In this document: piece by piece, positions 20,691 to 30,489 of the stretch
Position numbering within the stretch: position 1 is the first letter of the stretch
Layout: every line of letters starts with the position of its first letter
Assembly: GCA_015680685.1 (NCBI GenBank)
Contig: MNCI01000217.1
Coordinates: 217,506-259,650, forward strand
DNA from: Gnetum montanum
Lineage: Eukaryota > Streptophyta > Gnetopsida > Gnetales > Gnetaceae
Length of the DNA: 42,145 nucleotides
Reading direction: 5' to 3'
Notes under the pieces: generated by a model
What the model was told of the DNA's origin: nothing
What the model saw: the letters and a program-made list of their open reading frames with translations, nothing else
The model's database searches: none
Program-made: the position numbers and the translations under genes

Positions 20691-21484
20691 GTGGTCCTAA
20701 ACTAGTGCTACTCCTAGAGGCAATGGAAAATAACCTTGTTTAAGCTAATGGGGAATGGGAGAAGAGAATCTAAGCTAGCCTAAGTGCAATGAGCATCCGT
20801 CCTTAATCATCCATACACATCTTGGACCTCATGTACTACTTCTGGGATTACCAAGCATATATTACTTGAGTCCTCCTAGATATGCTACTAGGATACCAAG
20901 TACTCACACTTAAATGCTCGTGATTAAGTCATACTCATTCCACGTTTAATAACAAGAATAGTAAATGAAGGGTAAGAAATATTAATTAGGAAAAAAATAA
21001 ATAACAATAACAATAATCAATTAAGACTAAGTGAATGCTGCAATGATGAATTAATCTCAATCTTTATTATCGATCATGTGCATGTCCAAGTACATCACAC
21101 TCGAATAAAAGTTCTATACAATTACAATCATTACACTGCAGGCATGCACTAGGGAAAGAGTCGAGATGAACTAAAAATGACAAATAGACTCTAATCTAAC
21201 TCTAACTTCTAACACCCTTCCTGTGCACCTAAATGTGGTATTTATAGGCTTACATAGGAACCACGATATCGTGTATCCGATATCGTTATCCAGGTTGCGA
21301 TATCGCATACCCAATAGTAAGGGTTCGATATCAAGGGTCTGATATCAAGGGTCTAATATCAAGGATTTGATATCAAGGGTCCAATACCAGGGGCCTAATA
21401 TCAAGGGTATGATATCAAGGGTCCAATATCAGGGGTCTGATATCAAGGGTCCAATATGAGCACCTGACAAACCATGATTCATCA
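20691..21484 (-). repeat. LTR shared by elements C (5') and D (3')
   Basis: The left end is in the gap, so the LTR probably starts near 20500. A TATA box lies at 21239-21246 (tatttata). U3 contains a GATATCAAGGGTCT 14-bp array. On the right it is followed by the polypurine tract of D; on the left by gag of C. It therefore serves both elements. Confidence 0.88.
21327..21458 (-). repeat. 14-bp tandem repeat in U3 (GATATCAAGGGTCT, ~9 units)
   Basis: Units with period 14 and consensus gatatcaagggtct run through 132 bp. The sister LTR at 16434-16610 has fewer units, so copy number varies. This replaces the GCGATATCGC type seen in A, B and F but keeps the GATATC core. Confidence 0.88.
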
Positions 21485-21660
21485 TACCCCCACGACTGAA
21501 TAACTACTCATCCTCAAGTCAAAGAAAGTGAGGAACAAGTTCATTCAATTACAAACAAGGGATAAGTATGAGATTATTGAATAACCATGGACTGTTTCAT
21601 GCTGCAATGTGGGATTATACAAAATTTGGACATAGATATAAAAGACAAAACTTGTGGAAC

Positions 21661-22098
21661 TCATGGGGTTCCTAGTGGTGGTGGCTCCTCCATGGGTGCC
21701 TTTCCTTTGTCCTTCGCGCTAGGCTTCTGAGATTGATACCATTGAAGAAGTGTCTGACATTTCTCCTCTTCTATCTGAGGATTATGAGTTGTCCATGTTG
21801 ATGTTCCAATGTTTGATGGAGTCAATAGTTCCCATGGACACAGTAGTTATGGGAACACTTAATTGGCCTTGACATGCCATGTCGTAAATAGTCATCATTC
21901 CTCTTCATAGGCTCGAGCCCTGACCTCTCCACCTTTTTCTTGGCCAGATTATGCAGTGACAGGAGTTCCCTAATGGATGCTGAATGATGGTGCCTCTTGC
22001 TCTACATGTTCTGCATGAGGTCCTTGGCCTCTGCCTCCCCCTGGGTGTTCAGTTGCACCTTGAGAAGGTCCTCCTTATTGTCCTCTTTCATAGGCCAC
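21661..22098 (-). pseudogene. ORF2 remnant of element D
   Basis: This has the same N-terminus-to-C-terminus deletion junction as C (SFSIH joined to the terminal AYEEE region). The start codon is GTG (cac at 22096-22098) where the others have ATG. It contains the early TAA also present in C, and ends in the same PPPLG-like tail. Not functional. Confidence 0.68.
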
Positions 22099-22165
22099 CT
22101 ATATTTACACAAAGATCAATTGTTAGTAAAGTTATTAAAAAAAGTTCAATTATTTCATACCTTAC
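22099..22165 (-). other. Putative leader intron of ORF2, copy D
   Basis: On the - strand, a GTAAGG donor at 22165, a TTTACTAACA branch sequence and an ATATAG acceptor are followed by GTGGCC. About 67 nt, as in C. Confidence 0.45.
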
Positions 22166-22374
22166 TCATTGCCTTTAAGAAATGTTGAATTCTTTGCTTA
22201 GTGTGATTTTAGAGTTAGAAATTTTTTTCAATGAAGTTGCCCTAAAAGTTTAATGTCAAACTTGATTTGTTTAGGTGACACATAAAAGGACATGTAATGG
22301 TTTTAAGGAATGTTTGATAAAATTATGACAAGAGAAAGAATAGATTTGGCAATGAAGTACTCGGAGGGTTTAGG

Positions 22375-23490
22375 GTTTATAAATATTTGCCTGAGCCTTT
22401 TATTCTTGAAAAAGCTTACTTAGCTAAAGAGTATATTCACATGTTTGAGTTAGCTTTAGCTCATGCAAATGTTCAACACCAAGATCAAGCATGTAGATTA
22501 TCTATATAAAATCTAAAGGATGTGGCTTAGATTTGGTACTCAAACTTACCAAGTAATAGTATCACAAGTTGGGATGATATGAAAGGTCTCTTCTTAGCCC
22601 AGTTTGGTGATCAATTAGATCAACAACAACTATATTGTGGGCTAATACAAGCTAAGTAAGGAGTCAAAGAATCAATTAGAGATTTTAACATCAAATTTCA
22701 ACAAATTTATGGGATCTTTCAAAGACAATATAGACCATTAGATAAAATGCTTAGAGAAACTTATATTAAGGCTATTAATCCCAACATTTCAATTTGGTTA
22801 AGAAGAACTCTGAACTTAACTACACTAAATGACTACTTTAGTGAGGCTATATAGTTAGAAAATTAGTTAAACTTGAATCAAGAAGAGATTGCTATGACTC
22901 AAAAAAGAGAGGAAAAAGTTATGATTCCTATGCAAGATTTTGCTCAATTTAAAGCTTTACTAGGTCCATCTCATATTAAAACAAAGCAAAAAACTGAAGG
23001 AAGAGAATATGAAAAAAGACAATTAATGCGGGATATGTCCAAAAAAAAAGTAAAACAAGAAAAATCCTTGGCAAGAGTTAATATCAAGGAAGAAAAGAAA
23101 AATAGAAAACATAAATATCAAGACACTAAGTTAGTGGAAGACAAGGATGATAGTGAACTTATTATGTCTAACTTTCTTGATATTGAATCTGATAATGAGC
23201 TATCTAGTGTTCATTATGTAAGCAAATATTTTAATTCTGGGTTCAGCGATACTTCTTCTCTATCAAGTTCTAAAGAAGATATATCCTCAGATGAGGAGTG
23301 TAATCACAATGAGGAAAATGGATATAATTTGAGATCAAAAGAAAGACTAACTACTTCTAGACCTCCAAACATTATTGTTGATCCATCTGCTAAAAGAAAA
23401 GCTTTTGAGTTAAGTAGAAGAGAGAAAAATAAGAATAAAGAAGATCAAGTAGAACAAAGTACTCCAAATCAGTCTTTCAATAAATAGATA
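22375..23490 (+). pseudogene. gag: gag of element E
   Basis: The frame starts inside the domain at VYKYLPEPFILEKAYLA. It continues with IWYSNLPSNSITSWDDMKGL and AQFGDQLDQQQLY, the retrotransposon gag fold, followed by a Lys/Glu-rich and then acidic Ser-rich linker (FSDTSSLSSSKEDISSDEE). One frame runs through, with stops at ATATAA (about 22507), TAG, TAA and TAG, and a TAG at 23488. I see no CCHC knuckle. Same frame as the protease that follows. Confidence 0.75.
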
Positions 23491-24252
23491 AAGAAACCAA
23501 GATTTATTGGAGATGGGGAATATGATTTAATTGAAGATCTTAAATGTGTCAGGGCCAATATTAGCATATATCAATTACTAAAAACAGGAGATCAACAAAG
23601 AAAGGCTTTAGAGTTTATTAAAGGCAAAAGGGGAGTTAGAAAATCAAAGTTAAGTTATGTGTCTAATAATGATGAAAAATCAAAGGTTGGTTATGATTGT
23701 ATTTCTGATAAAGAAGCTTCTTCTTGTCTTTTGACAATGAAGTTAAAGGATAAATATCTGCACAATTTTTTGGTTGATTCTAGAGCCACATCTACTATAA
23801 TGCCACTGTCTATATGCAAGAAACTTGGTTTAATTCCTGAAAAATCAAATAAAATGATTGTTCAAGTAGACAAGAGTAGAGTAAAGATTGTGGGTCAATT
23901 ACCAAATGTTCTATTAAAAATCGCTTCTGAACCCCGTGTCAAAAGTAGAGTAACTATTCAAGTGGTATATATAACATATTCGTATAGTCTCTTATTGAGC
24001 AGAAGTTGGAGTAAGAATTTCTCAGGTTACATATCAACAGACTATTCACACATGTGGCTACCTTGGAAAGGAGAACCAAACCAAATATATGTGTATAGGA
24101 AACCTTTGATGATTGATAATATTACTTCAAATGGAAAAAGTAAAATGGTTGAAAAAGGAAATTTTGAAAACAAAATTTGTGCACTCCAAGAAACTTATAG
24201 TTCTGAAAAGGAACAATCCAAAGATGAGAACAAATGGGAATTGTACTTCTAA
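23491..24252 (+). pseudogene. Aspartic protease region of element E
   Basis: Retropepsin-type segment around NFLVDSRATSTIMPLSICKK: the catalytic motif, usually DSGA or DTGA, reads DSRA (GGA to AGA type change). SRSWSKNFSGYISTDYSHMW and LPWKGEPNQIYVY follow, typical of the stretch after protease in Tat/Ogre-like plant polyproteins. The frame continues from gag and ends WELYF then TAA. Confidence 0.7.
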
Positions 24253-24955
24253 AGGTGCATGAGCTGGAATAGTTATAGTAAGAAATAATTCATTGAAAAT
24301 TCTAAAGGCAATTCATCTATCTTTCCCTTGTACTAATAACAAGGCCGAATATGAAGCTTTGTGCATTGGTATTAGAACAACTTTGGAAAAAGAAATCAAG
24401 GTAATCACCATAAAGGAAGATTCTAGATTAGTTTGTGAATAAGTTAAAGGTAATTTCATAGTAAAAAGTTCACTTTTATGACCTTATAAACAACTTATCT
24501 GCAAAATGTTAAAACAATTTCAGCACTACCAAATTGAATACATAGGTAGAGAAGGTAATTATATAGCAAATGACTTAGCAAAAGCAGCTTCGACATTAGA
24601 TATGCAAAAGATAGAAAGATATGGGTGTGTAATGATTGAAGAAGAACATCAACCATCAGTACTAGATAACATAAAACATTTGCAAGTATTTGAAGATGAT
24701 GAGCAAATACTTAGGTTCATGAGAAACAAACAAGAATTTGAAGGTCAAGTCATACCTAAGACAATGTCAAAATCTAAGGCAAATGTCATTCCTAAAAGGA
24801 TAATTGATTATGAACATGAGTTTGAGAAAAATTTGTTTACCAAAAAGGATATACAAAATGTTGATGATCAATCTTTTGAAGAAGTAAATCTTGGATCTAA
24901 TGAGATGCCCAAGATGTTAAATATCACAAAGGAAAATAATTCAATTTTCAAGTAA
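24248..24955 (+). pseudogene. Archaeal-type RNase H (aRH) of element E
   Basis: AGIVIVRNNSLKILKAIHLS, CTNNKAEYEALCIGIR, IKEDSRLVCE and IEYIGREGNYIANDLAKAAS match the RNase H fold used as an additional RNase H in Tat-group elements. The first catalytic Asp (FDG motif) is missing: WELYF runs straight into SKGA with a +1 shift, apparently a small deletion. Two or more stops occur. A ~120-residue linker follows. Position is upstream of RT. Confidence 0.72.
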
Positions 24956-25717
24956 AACTTGTTATCACTCCTAAAAAATAATTTGGACAATTTTGCTCGG
25001 TCTTATGATGATCTTAAAGCTTTTAGACCAGATTTGATGATAGATAACATTCCTTTAATAAAAGGTTGGAAAATCATTAGGCAAAACTAAAGGAAATTCA
25101 ATCCATCATTTGAACTAGCTATGGAAGCTGAGACCAAGAAGTTATGACAAGTTTGAATCATATACCCAATCTGATATTCAACATGGCTTGCTAACCTTGT
25201 TCTAGTAAGAAAAGAAAATGGTAACATTAGGTTGTGTAGACTTCAGAAATTTGAATGAAGCGTCAAAGAAGGATAAGTATCCACTTCCTAGAGTTGATGA
25301 GATGTTAATTAAAGTCTCAAGTTGTCAAGTATATTCTCTCTTAGATGGTTTTTCAAGCTATAATCAAATCATAGTAGATAAAAATGATATATATAAGACA
25401 ATATTTATCACCAAATGGGGAACTTTTGCTTACCAAAAAATGCCATTTGGATTATCAAATGCTAGAGCTACTTTCCAAAGAACAATGGTTTTAGCCTTTA
25501 AAGGTTTAATTGGTACATCCGTTATGGTTTATTTGGATAATATTACCATATTCTCAAAAAGAAAGCAAGATCATATTAGTCATCTTCAACAAGTTTTTGA
25601 CAGATGTCGTGAGTATGGTATTTCATTAAACCCTAAAAAGTGTATATTTGGAGTTAAATCTAGGAGTTTACTAGGCCATGTGATCTGCCAAAAAGAAATT
25701 GCTATAGATAATTCTTG
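24956..25717 (+). pseudogene. Reverse transcriptase of element E
   Basis: NNLDNFARSYDDLKAFRPDL leads to the RT fingers, CVDFRNLNEASKKDKYPLPR, then SLLDGFSSYNQI (motif A), MPFGLSNARATFQR (motif B) and VYLDNITIFSK (motif C). Motif C should be YLDD; the second Asp is Asn (GAT to AAT). LNPKKCIFGVKSRSLLGHVI ends the thumb side. Several stops and shifts upstream. Clear Ty3/Gypsy RT, inactive. Confidence 0.85.
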
Positions 25718-26197
25718 AATTCAAGCAATGTAGAATATTGAACATCTTACAAATAAAAAATTTCTTAGATCTTTCTTTGGAAAGATAAATTTCGTTAAGA
25801 GATTTATCTTTGGATTCACTGAAATTACTAAACCTTTGATACATATGCTAAAGAAAGACATTCAAGTGAAAAAAAAACACCAGCATCGAAGAAAGCTTTA
25901 GTAGAAATTAAAAGGGCTATTCAAGAGGCTCCATATTTGATTAAACCTAAAGTAAAACAAGATTTTTGGTTATATGCTATTGCTTCTAATGATTCCATTG
26001 CTATCACCTTAACTCAGAAAAATGAAGGGCAAGATGAACCAATTGGATTGTTTGGGTACCAGTTGAAAGGTTCTAAACTAAATTATTTAGATTTGGAAAA
26101 ACAAGCATTCGTAGTAATTAAAACACTTCAATATTTTAAATATTATTTTGAAAGTTCATTAGTTTATATTATGTTAATCAAACTTGCAGTGAAGTAA
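25718..26197 (+). pseudogene. Ty3-type RNase H of element E
   Basis: FFGKINFVKRFIFGFTEITK (connection) is followed, after frameshifts, by QDFWLYAIASNDSIAITLTQ and LNYLDLEKQAFVVIKTLQYF, the RNase H next to RT in Ty3/Gypsy. The first Asp of the usual LYLA-SD pattern is not preserved in the expected form (YAIASNDS). Ends in a stop at 26195. Confidence 0.75.
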
Positions 26198-27605
26198 TTG
26201 TTACCTCAAAATGAAATTGGATTAAAAAGAGGAAAGTGGCTTATAAAGTTTCAAGGTTTCAGATTTTCATTAGAAATATGCAAAACAGTTAAGGAAATGG
26301 GATTAGCCAAATTAATGGCTAGAGAAAATGAAGTATGTGCGCTTGATACTCATGAGGGAAATTGGTATGATGAAATTTTAAAGTTTTTTAATACAAGGGA
26401 AGTCTCAAATAATTTAACTACAAGTCAAAAAAGAGCTTTTTTCAAGAAAACATGTACATTTGTAGGTAAAGATGGTATATTATACAAAAAGGATTTTAGA
26501 GAGGTTTTCTTAGAATGTGTTCATAATGATCAAATTGGTCTCATCTTAGAACAATTCCACAATCATTCTAATTTATTTTATAAATCCCTTAAATCAACTA
26601 TGCAACATATACTTCGATATGGATATTATTGGCCTAGTATGTATCAAGATATTGCTTTGAAAATACAATGTTATAAATGTCAAATCCATGGACCAAAGAT
26701 TAAAAAGGCTAAAGCCCCCTTAAAACTAGTAATTGTGGATAGACCATTTTAGCAATGGAGTTTGGATTTCATTAGTACAATTACTCCTTCAAGAGCTGAA
26801 CATAAGTTTATTCTCATGGCTACTGATTACTTCACTAAATGGTCCAAAGCGAAAGCTCTAAGAAAAAATTCAACATTAGATGTAATCAAGTTTTTGGAAA
26901 ATCAAATCTTAAGTCGTTTTGGCCTACCTAAAGTATTAGTATCTAATAATGGGTCTACTTTTTAGTCTAAAAAATTCAGAACATGGGCATCAGAAAAATC
27001 TATTTTTATATTTTCTTTTTCCAATTATTATCCTCAAAGAAATGGTTTCGCTTAATCTACAAATAAAAGCTTATTTCCTACATCAAGAAATTGATATATG
27101 GAAATTCAGGAAATTAGATTGATTATCTACAATCTGCATTATGAACAAATCATATTAGGTCTAAGAAGGCTATTGGAACATCACCTTATAATTTAGTCTA
27201 TGGTTTGCCTGCGAGAATTACAAACAAGATTATAAGTTCAGCTTCAGATTTTGTACAAAAGTATAGTGAGAAAACTGATAAAGATAGAAGCTTTATGACT
27301 TTGCTCATTAAGAGAGAAGCTGAAATACATGGAGCAAAGGATAATTTGTTAAAAAGTACATCTCAAGTCAAAAAATGGTTGATAAAAAGGCCTTGAAAAG
27401 AACTTTCTAATTAGGAGATCTTGTCTTGCTATGGAATATGAAAAAATTGAATAAGTTTACACCAACATGGACTTGTTCATTTTAGATTGCAAAACAATTA
27501 TCCGAGGATACTTATAAATTATCAACATTAGATGGTATGGAATTGCAATTTCCATATAATGTTTTACATGTAAAACATTATTTTGGACACTTGCCTATGA
27601 CTTAA
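26198..27605 (+). pseudogene. Integrase of element E
   Basis: The zinc-binding part LEQFHNHSNLFYKSLKSTM…YYWPSMYQDI…CYKCQ keeps one His and both Cys, but the second His is Tyr. The core holds WSLDFIST and TDYFTKWSKA. The second catalytic Asp is Asn (VSNNGSTF) and the Glu position falls on a TAA (GFA*STNK). The C-terminal part (YNLVYGLPARITNKI, to about 27600) is frameshifted. Inactive. Confidence 0.82.
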
Positions 27606-28174
27606 ATATTTCCTTACAAATTAATATATGTACATAGTATAATAATATATTTAAATATAAGATGGTTGAATATATATAATAATAAATAATAAAATTTTTA
27701 TATAAGAATTATTATGTATGCACTTGGTAGTAACATGTATTAGATTAATGTCATGTTTAATCATGACATAGATTAAACATATATGTTCTATCTAGTTAAG
27801 TAAGTCTATAATTTTAAAATAAAATAAAATAAAAATCAACATATGTTCATGTTAAGTATGAATTTAAAGATATTTAATTAAAAATATTAGTTGAATTATT
27901 AAATTCACATTATCCAAAGTAATCATTACTTGAGATGAGTAAGTGAAGGTGGTGGTTAATTAATTATTTAGTAGGAAGTAATTCCTTCGAATTGGTATAT
28001 GTATAATGATTGGAAAGCAATTAACATGGACAAAGGTGGCAAAGTTGGTTAACAAGATTTGGTGGGAATTTCAAAATTATTTACTACTATAAGAAGAGAT
28101 ATGGTTTGCTCAAGATTACATCATTTTCTAGTTTGAAGTACGAGTAAAGAAAATTGGCAAAAGTCTAAGAAAAG
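27606..28174 (+). other. AT-rich 3' region of element E, possible LTR start
   Basis: Very AT-rich. It contains a perfect 7-bp inverted repeat TGTCATG/CATGACA near 27749-27768 and a TATA-like ctactataagaagagat near 28085. Without a second copy, LTR boundaries cannot be set. Confidence 0.4.
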
Positions 28175-28693
28175 ATGGTTCTTGGTGAGAGAGATATGGG
28201 AAGACATTTATCCCATATGTAATGGGATGCTGCCCAGAACATGTTTTAAGAGCTTATTGTAGAGCAGAAGCCAGTGGAGCATCAAAAAAAAAGTCCATTT
28301 CTACTTTGGCTTTCTAATGACTTCATGTTTCTTACTGGTGGACTTTCTATAGAAGCCAATGTTTGAGGAAGATTTCATGAATGTGACAGTTAAATAGAAA
28401 AGCAAGAAGATTCTAACCAAGAAAATTCTTGGAGAGAGGCATTTGTATCCCAAAATACGGAAACATCTAATTGGGATAAGCCACAAGAATCAACCAAGGA
28501 GAAAAATGCAAGAGAAGTGGATGTAAAGGAAACAAAAATAGTTGAAGAAAGCAAAGATGAAGATAACACATTAGTTTCTATTGAAATAGTGTATGAAAAG
28601 GTTCAAGACAAGAGGATTCCCAAGAAAGTTATTGTAACTATTCACTTTAATCCTTTGAATAGTTTGTGTAAAGTCCCAATGTACAATTTTTAA
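28175..28693 (+). pseudogene. Degenerate ORF of unknown function near the 3' end of element E
   Basis: One frame from ATG at 28175 to TAA at 28691 (172 codons) is broken by about five stops. Recognisable stretches are MVLGERDMGRHLSHM, HQKKSPFLLWLSNDFMFLTG and an uninterrupted acidic last ~99 codons with ESTKEKNAREVDVKETKIVE and KVIVTIHFNPLNSLCKVPMY. No family recognised. It could be an LTR-encoded leader ORF, a captured fragment or a chance frame. Confidence 0.35.
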
Positions 28694-29113
28694 GTTTTTA
28701 TTAGGCCTAAGGTTTTTATTTCATTAAACCTCCTAAAAAAAGATTTTCAGTTTTTCATGTAAATGTTCAATAAAATTGCTGCTTCTCAGGTGATATTTAA
28801 AAAAGAAAAAAAAGAGAGGTGGCTAAGAAATGTTGTCACATTCAAATGAAACAAGCGTAAAAAGGGATTTTGATTATTGTATGGTATGTTTTGAATTAAA
28901 AAAAATTAAAAAATTAATTAAATTAAAAGAGATACAATCAGTTCTGGATTCCATTCGTGAGGACACCAAGCAAGAAACCAATGTACAAAATCCATCTTTA
29001 ATTAAAATGAAAGCAAAAATCGGATGAAGCAAAAATGAAAATTTGTTGTTCACATTATTCAAGTTTCCTGCAAACAGAAAATGGGATCTGATATGGAACA
29101 TGATAGTACACAA
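28694..29113. other. AT-rich non-coding stretch
   Basis: It contains AATAAA at 28769-28774 and an A/G-rich run (28799-28818). No convincing gene seen. The right end grades into the PPR remnant on the - strand. Confidence 0.4.
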
Positions 29114-29439
29114 TTTGTTTCATATGTATGTTGGAGAGAGCAGAACCTACCAGAACATCATCTGAAAACAGTGTTTCAGGATCTGCCCATGAATTTCAAA
29201 GGCCTGTTCCGGAGTAAGCAAGAATCACACTAGTAAATTTATGAGCATTTAATTATAATTCCCAGTTGCTGCATTCTTCTGAATAGATCCAAAGCCTGCT
29301 AAGGGCATCCACGAGAGGCATATCCTGCAACCATGCAATTTTAGGGCACAGTATTTCTAAGAGCCAATTTGTCAAACACCTTCCATGCATCTAATACCCA
29401 GAACCCACATCCAAACAGAAAAGCAGAGGCCTGTGAATC
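29114..29439 (-). pseudogene. Pentatricopeptide-repeat (PPR, PLS type) gene fragment
   Basis: PPR proteins bind organellar RNA and help edit or process it. The - strand from 29439 reads DAWKVFDKLALRNTVP, stop, NCMVAGYASRGCP, stop, QALDLFRRMQQLGI, then after a shift NAHKFTSVILAYSG, a second shift TPEQAFEIHGQILKHCFQ and a third DDVLVGSALSNIHMK. This order (DA-KVFD, N-M-AGY, ALDLF-RM, SVI-A, IHGQI-K, DV-VGSAL) is the PLS-class pattern. At least two stops and three frameshifts make it dead. A possible acceptor (TTTATTGTAG) precedes the first codon. No flanking PPR repeats found, so it is a fragment. Confidence 0.82.
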
Positions 29440-30489
29440 CTACAATAAAGCAAATAAATAGCAAAAATCGAATACAGGCGGCAGGGTTTTGATCCGCGGT
29501 GGCACCAAAAATCAGGGTTTCGCCACCTCAGCCAGCGTCCAGGTCCTAGAATGCGGACCTATGTCTCTGCCATGAACGGCCATCTGTTTGCAGTCAGGAT
29601 CAGCTAAACTACCACTGCATCAATAAGCATAGCAGTGATTAAAAGATCTAACTGCTTTCATTCCTACGGAAAGAGCAGTCCATGCTATAAAGTCATTTCA
29701 AATAGAGGATTTCATGGAAATTTGATCGGAGTTGTAGTGGGATTTAACGTAACCAAGCATCAGAAACAGGAAGAGAAAAAGAAAGAGAAAAAAAAAAAGC
29801 AGGGTTATTTGCAAACCAACGCGGCTGAGTTTCAGAGATTTCTTTGCAACATACGGCCATTGCAGGGTTTGAGAGCCACTGCGGATGGAACTCCACTCTG
29901 GAGAGTATGTACTGTGACGTGTTTGTCATTCCGTGTAAGAGTCAGCACTGACAGTGGAGCAGAGCAAGTGTCCATTTTTGCGGGTTTTGTGCAGGGATGA
30001 GGAACAATTAGGAATCGGAACATCACACAACAAGTTGCAGCAGGTGCATCAACGATGTGGTGACGGCAGGACGCAGCGATGGCAAGAATTTCAAGGGCAT
30101 TACACACATCAGGGTCGTCAAGAAGCCAACGCCCGAATGGCTACCTCCAATGTCAACCTCAACCGCAGAAATAAGGCATCAACTATGGTTGACGCACGAT
30201 CTGCCAGAAGATGTAGACGTCTCCCTGCAGTTGGGCGGATTCTCTGCAGAGCGGGTGCGACGGATGATGCAGCGGCAGTGGAGGACGTGAACAGTTTCAG
30301 CCGAAGGGTTTGGGCAGTTAAATTGATTTTTTTTTAAGTCCAAGACAAAGGAAAGATTTGGGTCTGCGATTTACTTGTGAAAGTAGCGCTTTTCACGTAT
30401 GGTGGAACACAACGTCATGAGGATGCTCTAGTTAATATAAATAAGTTGAGCTCTATGCATTTTGTGTAAAACAAAAAAAAAAAAAAAAA
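29440..30489 (+). other. Low-copy-looking segment ending in a 17-A tract (possible retrocopy)
   Basis: More GC-rich than its surroundings. One frame from about 29997 to 30290 reads, after one stop, INDVVTAGRSDGKNFKGITH and ends RVRRMMQRQWRT; I do not recognise it. A GTATGT donor at 29904 and TTTTGTGCAG acceptor ending at about 29996 could frame a small intron. At the right end, aatataaata lies about 40 nt before 17 A (30473-30489), as expected for a retroposed poly(A) tail on the + strand. I found no target duplication. Could be part of a decayed host gene. Confidence 0.35.

Larger units (their letters stand above)
21485..22369 (-). mobile_element. Element D: truncated family member
   Basis: It has a polypurine tract (tacccccacgactgaat at 21485), the ORF2 remnant, the leader intron and the start of the spacer, closely matching C. 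It stops after ggagggt at 22369, where element E sequence begins. Confidence 0.82.
22370..28787 (+). mobile_element. Element E: decayed Ty3/Gypsy element with dual RNase H
   Basis: AT-rich and unrelated to the A-F family. The coding order is gag, protease, archaeal-type RNase H (aRH), reverse transcriptase, RNase H and integrase. The 5' LTR, primer site and gag start are missing at the junction with D. A 3' LTR may lie between about 27610 and 28787 (TATA-like ctactataagaa near 28090, AATAAA at 28769-28774, end cttctca), but no second copy is available to prove it. All enzymes are broken. Confidence 0.8.

Noticed and set aside
21327-21458. Regularly spaced repeats resembling a CRISPR array
   Set aside because: Units are contiguous 14-bp tandem repeats with no spacers, located in a plant LTR.
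22370-27605. Element E as the autonomous partner of the A-F family
   Set aside because: Its gag shares no blocks with theirs, composition differs, its LTR and primer site are not available for comparison, and all its enzymes are broken.
27749-27768. Inverted repeat TGTCATG...CATGACA as a transposon terminus
   Set aside because: The arms are only 7 bp, 6 bp apart, and no element is bounded by it.
29635-30000. 121-codon ORF on the + strand
   Set aside because: Low-complexity KKEKKKKQ core, no family resemblance, and it crosses a plausible splice donor.
29954-30337. 127-codon ORF rich in Arg and Ala
   Set aside because: It overlaps a better-looking frame (RSDGKNFKGITHIRV), has biased composition and no recognisable motif.
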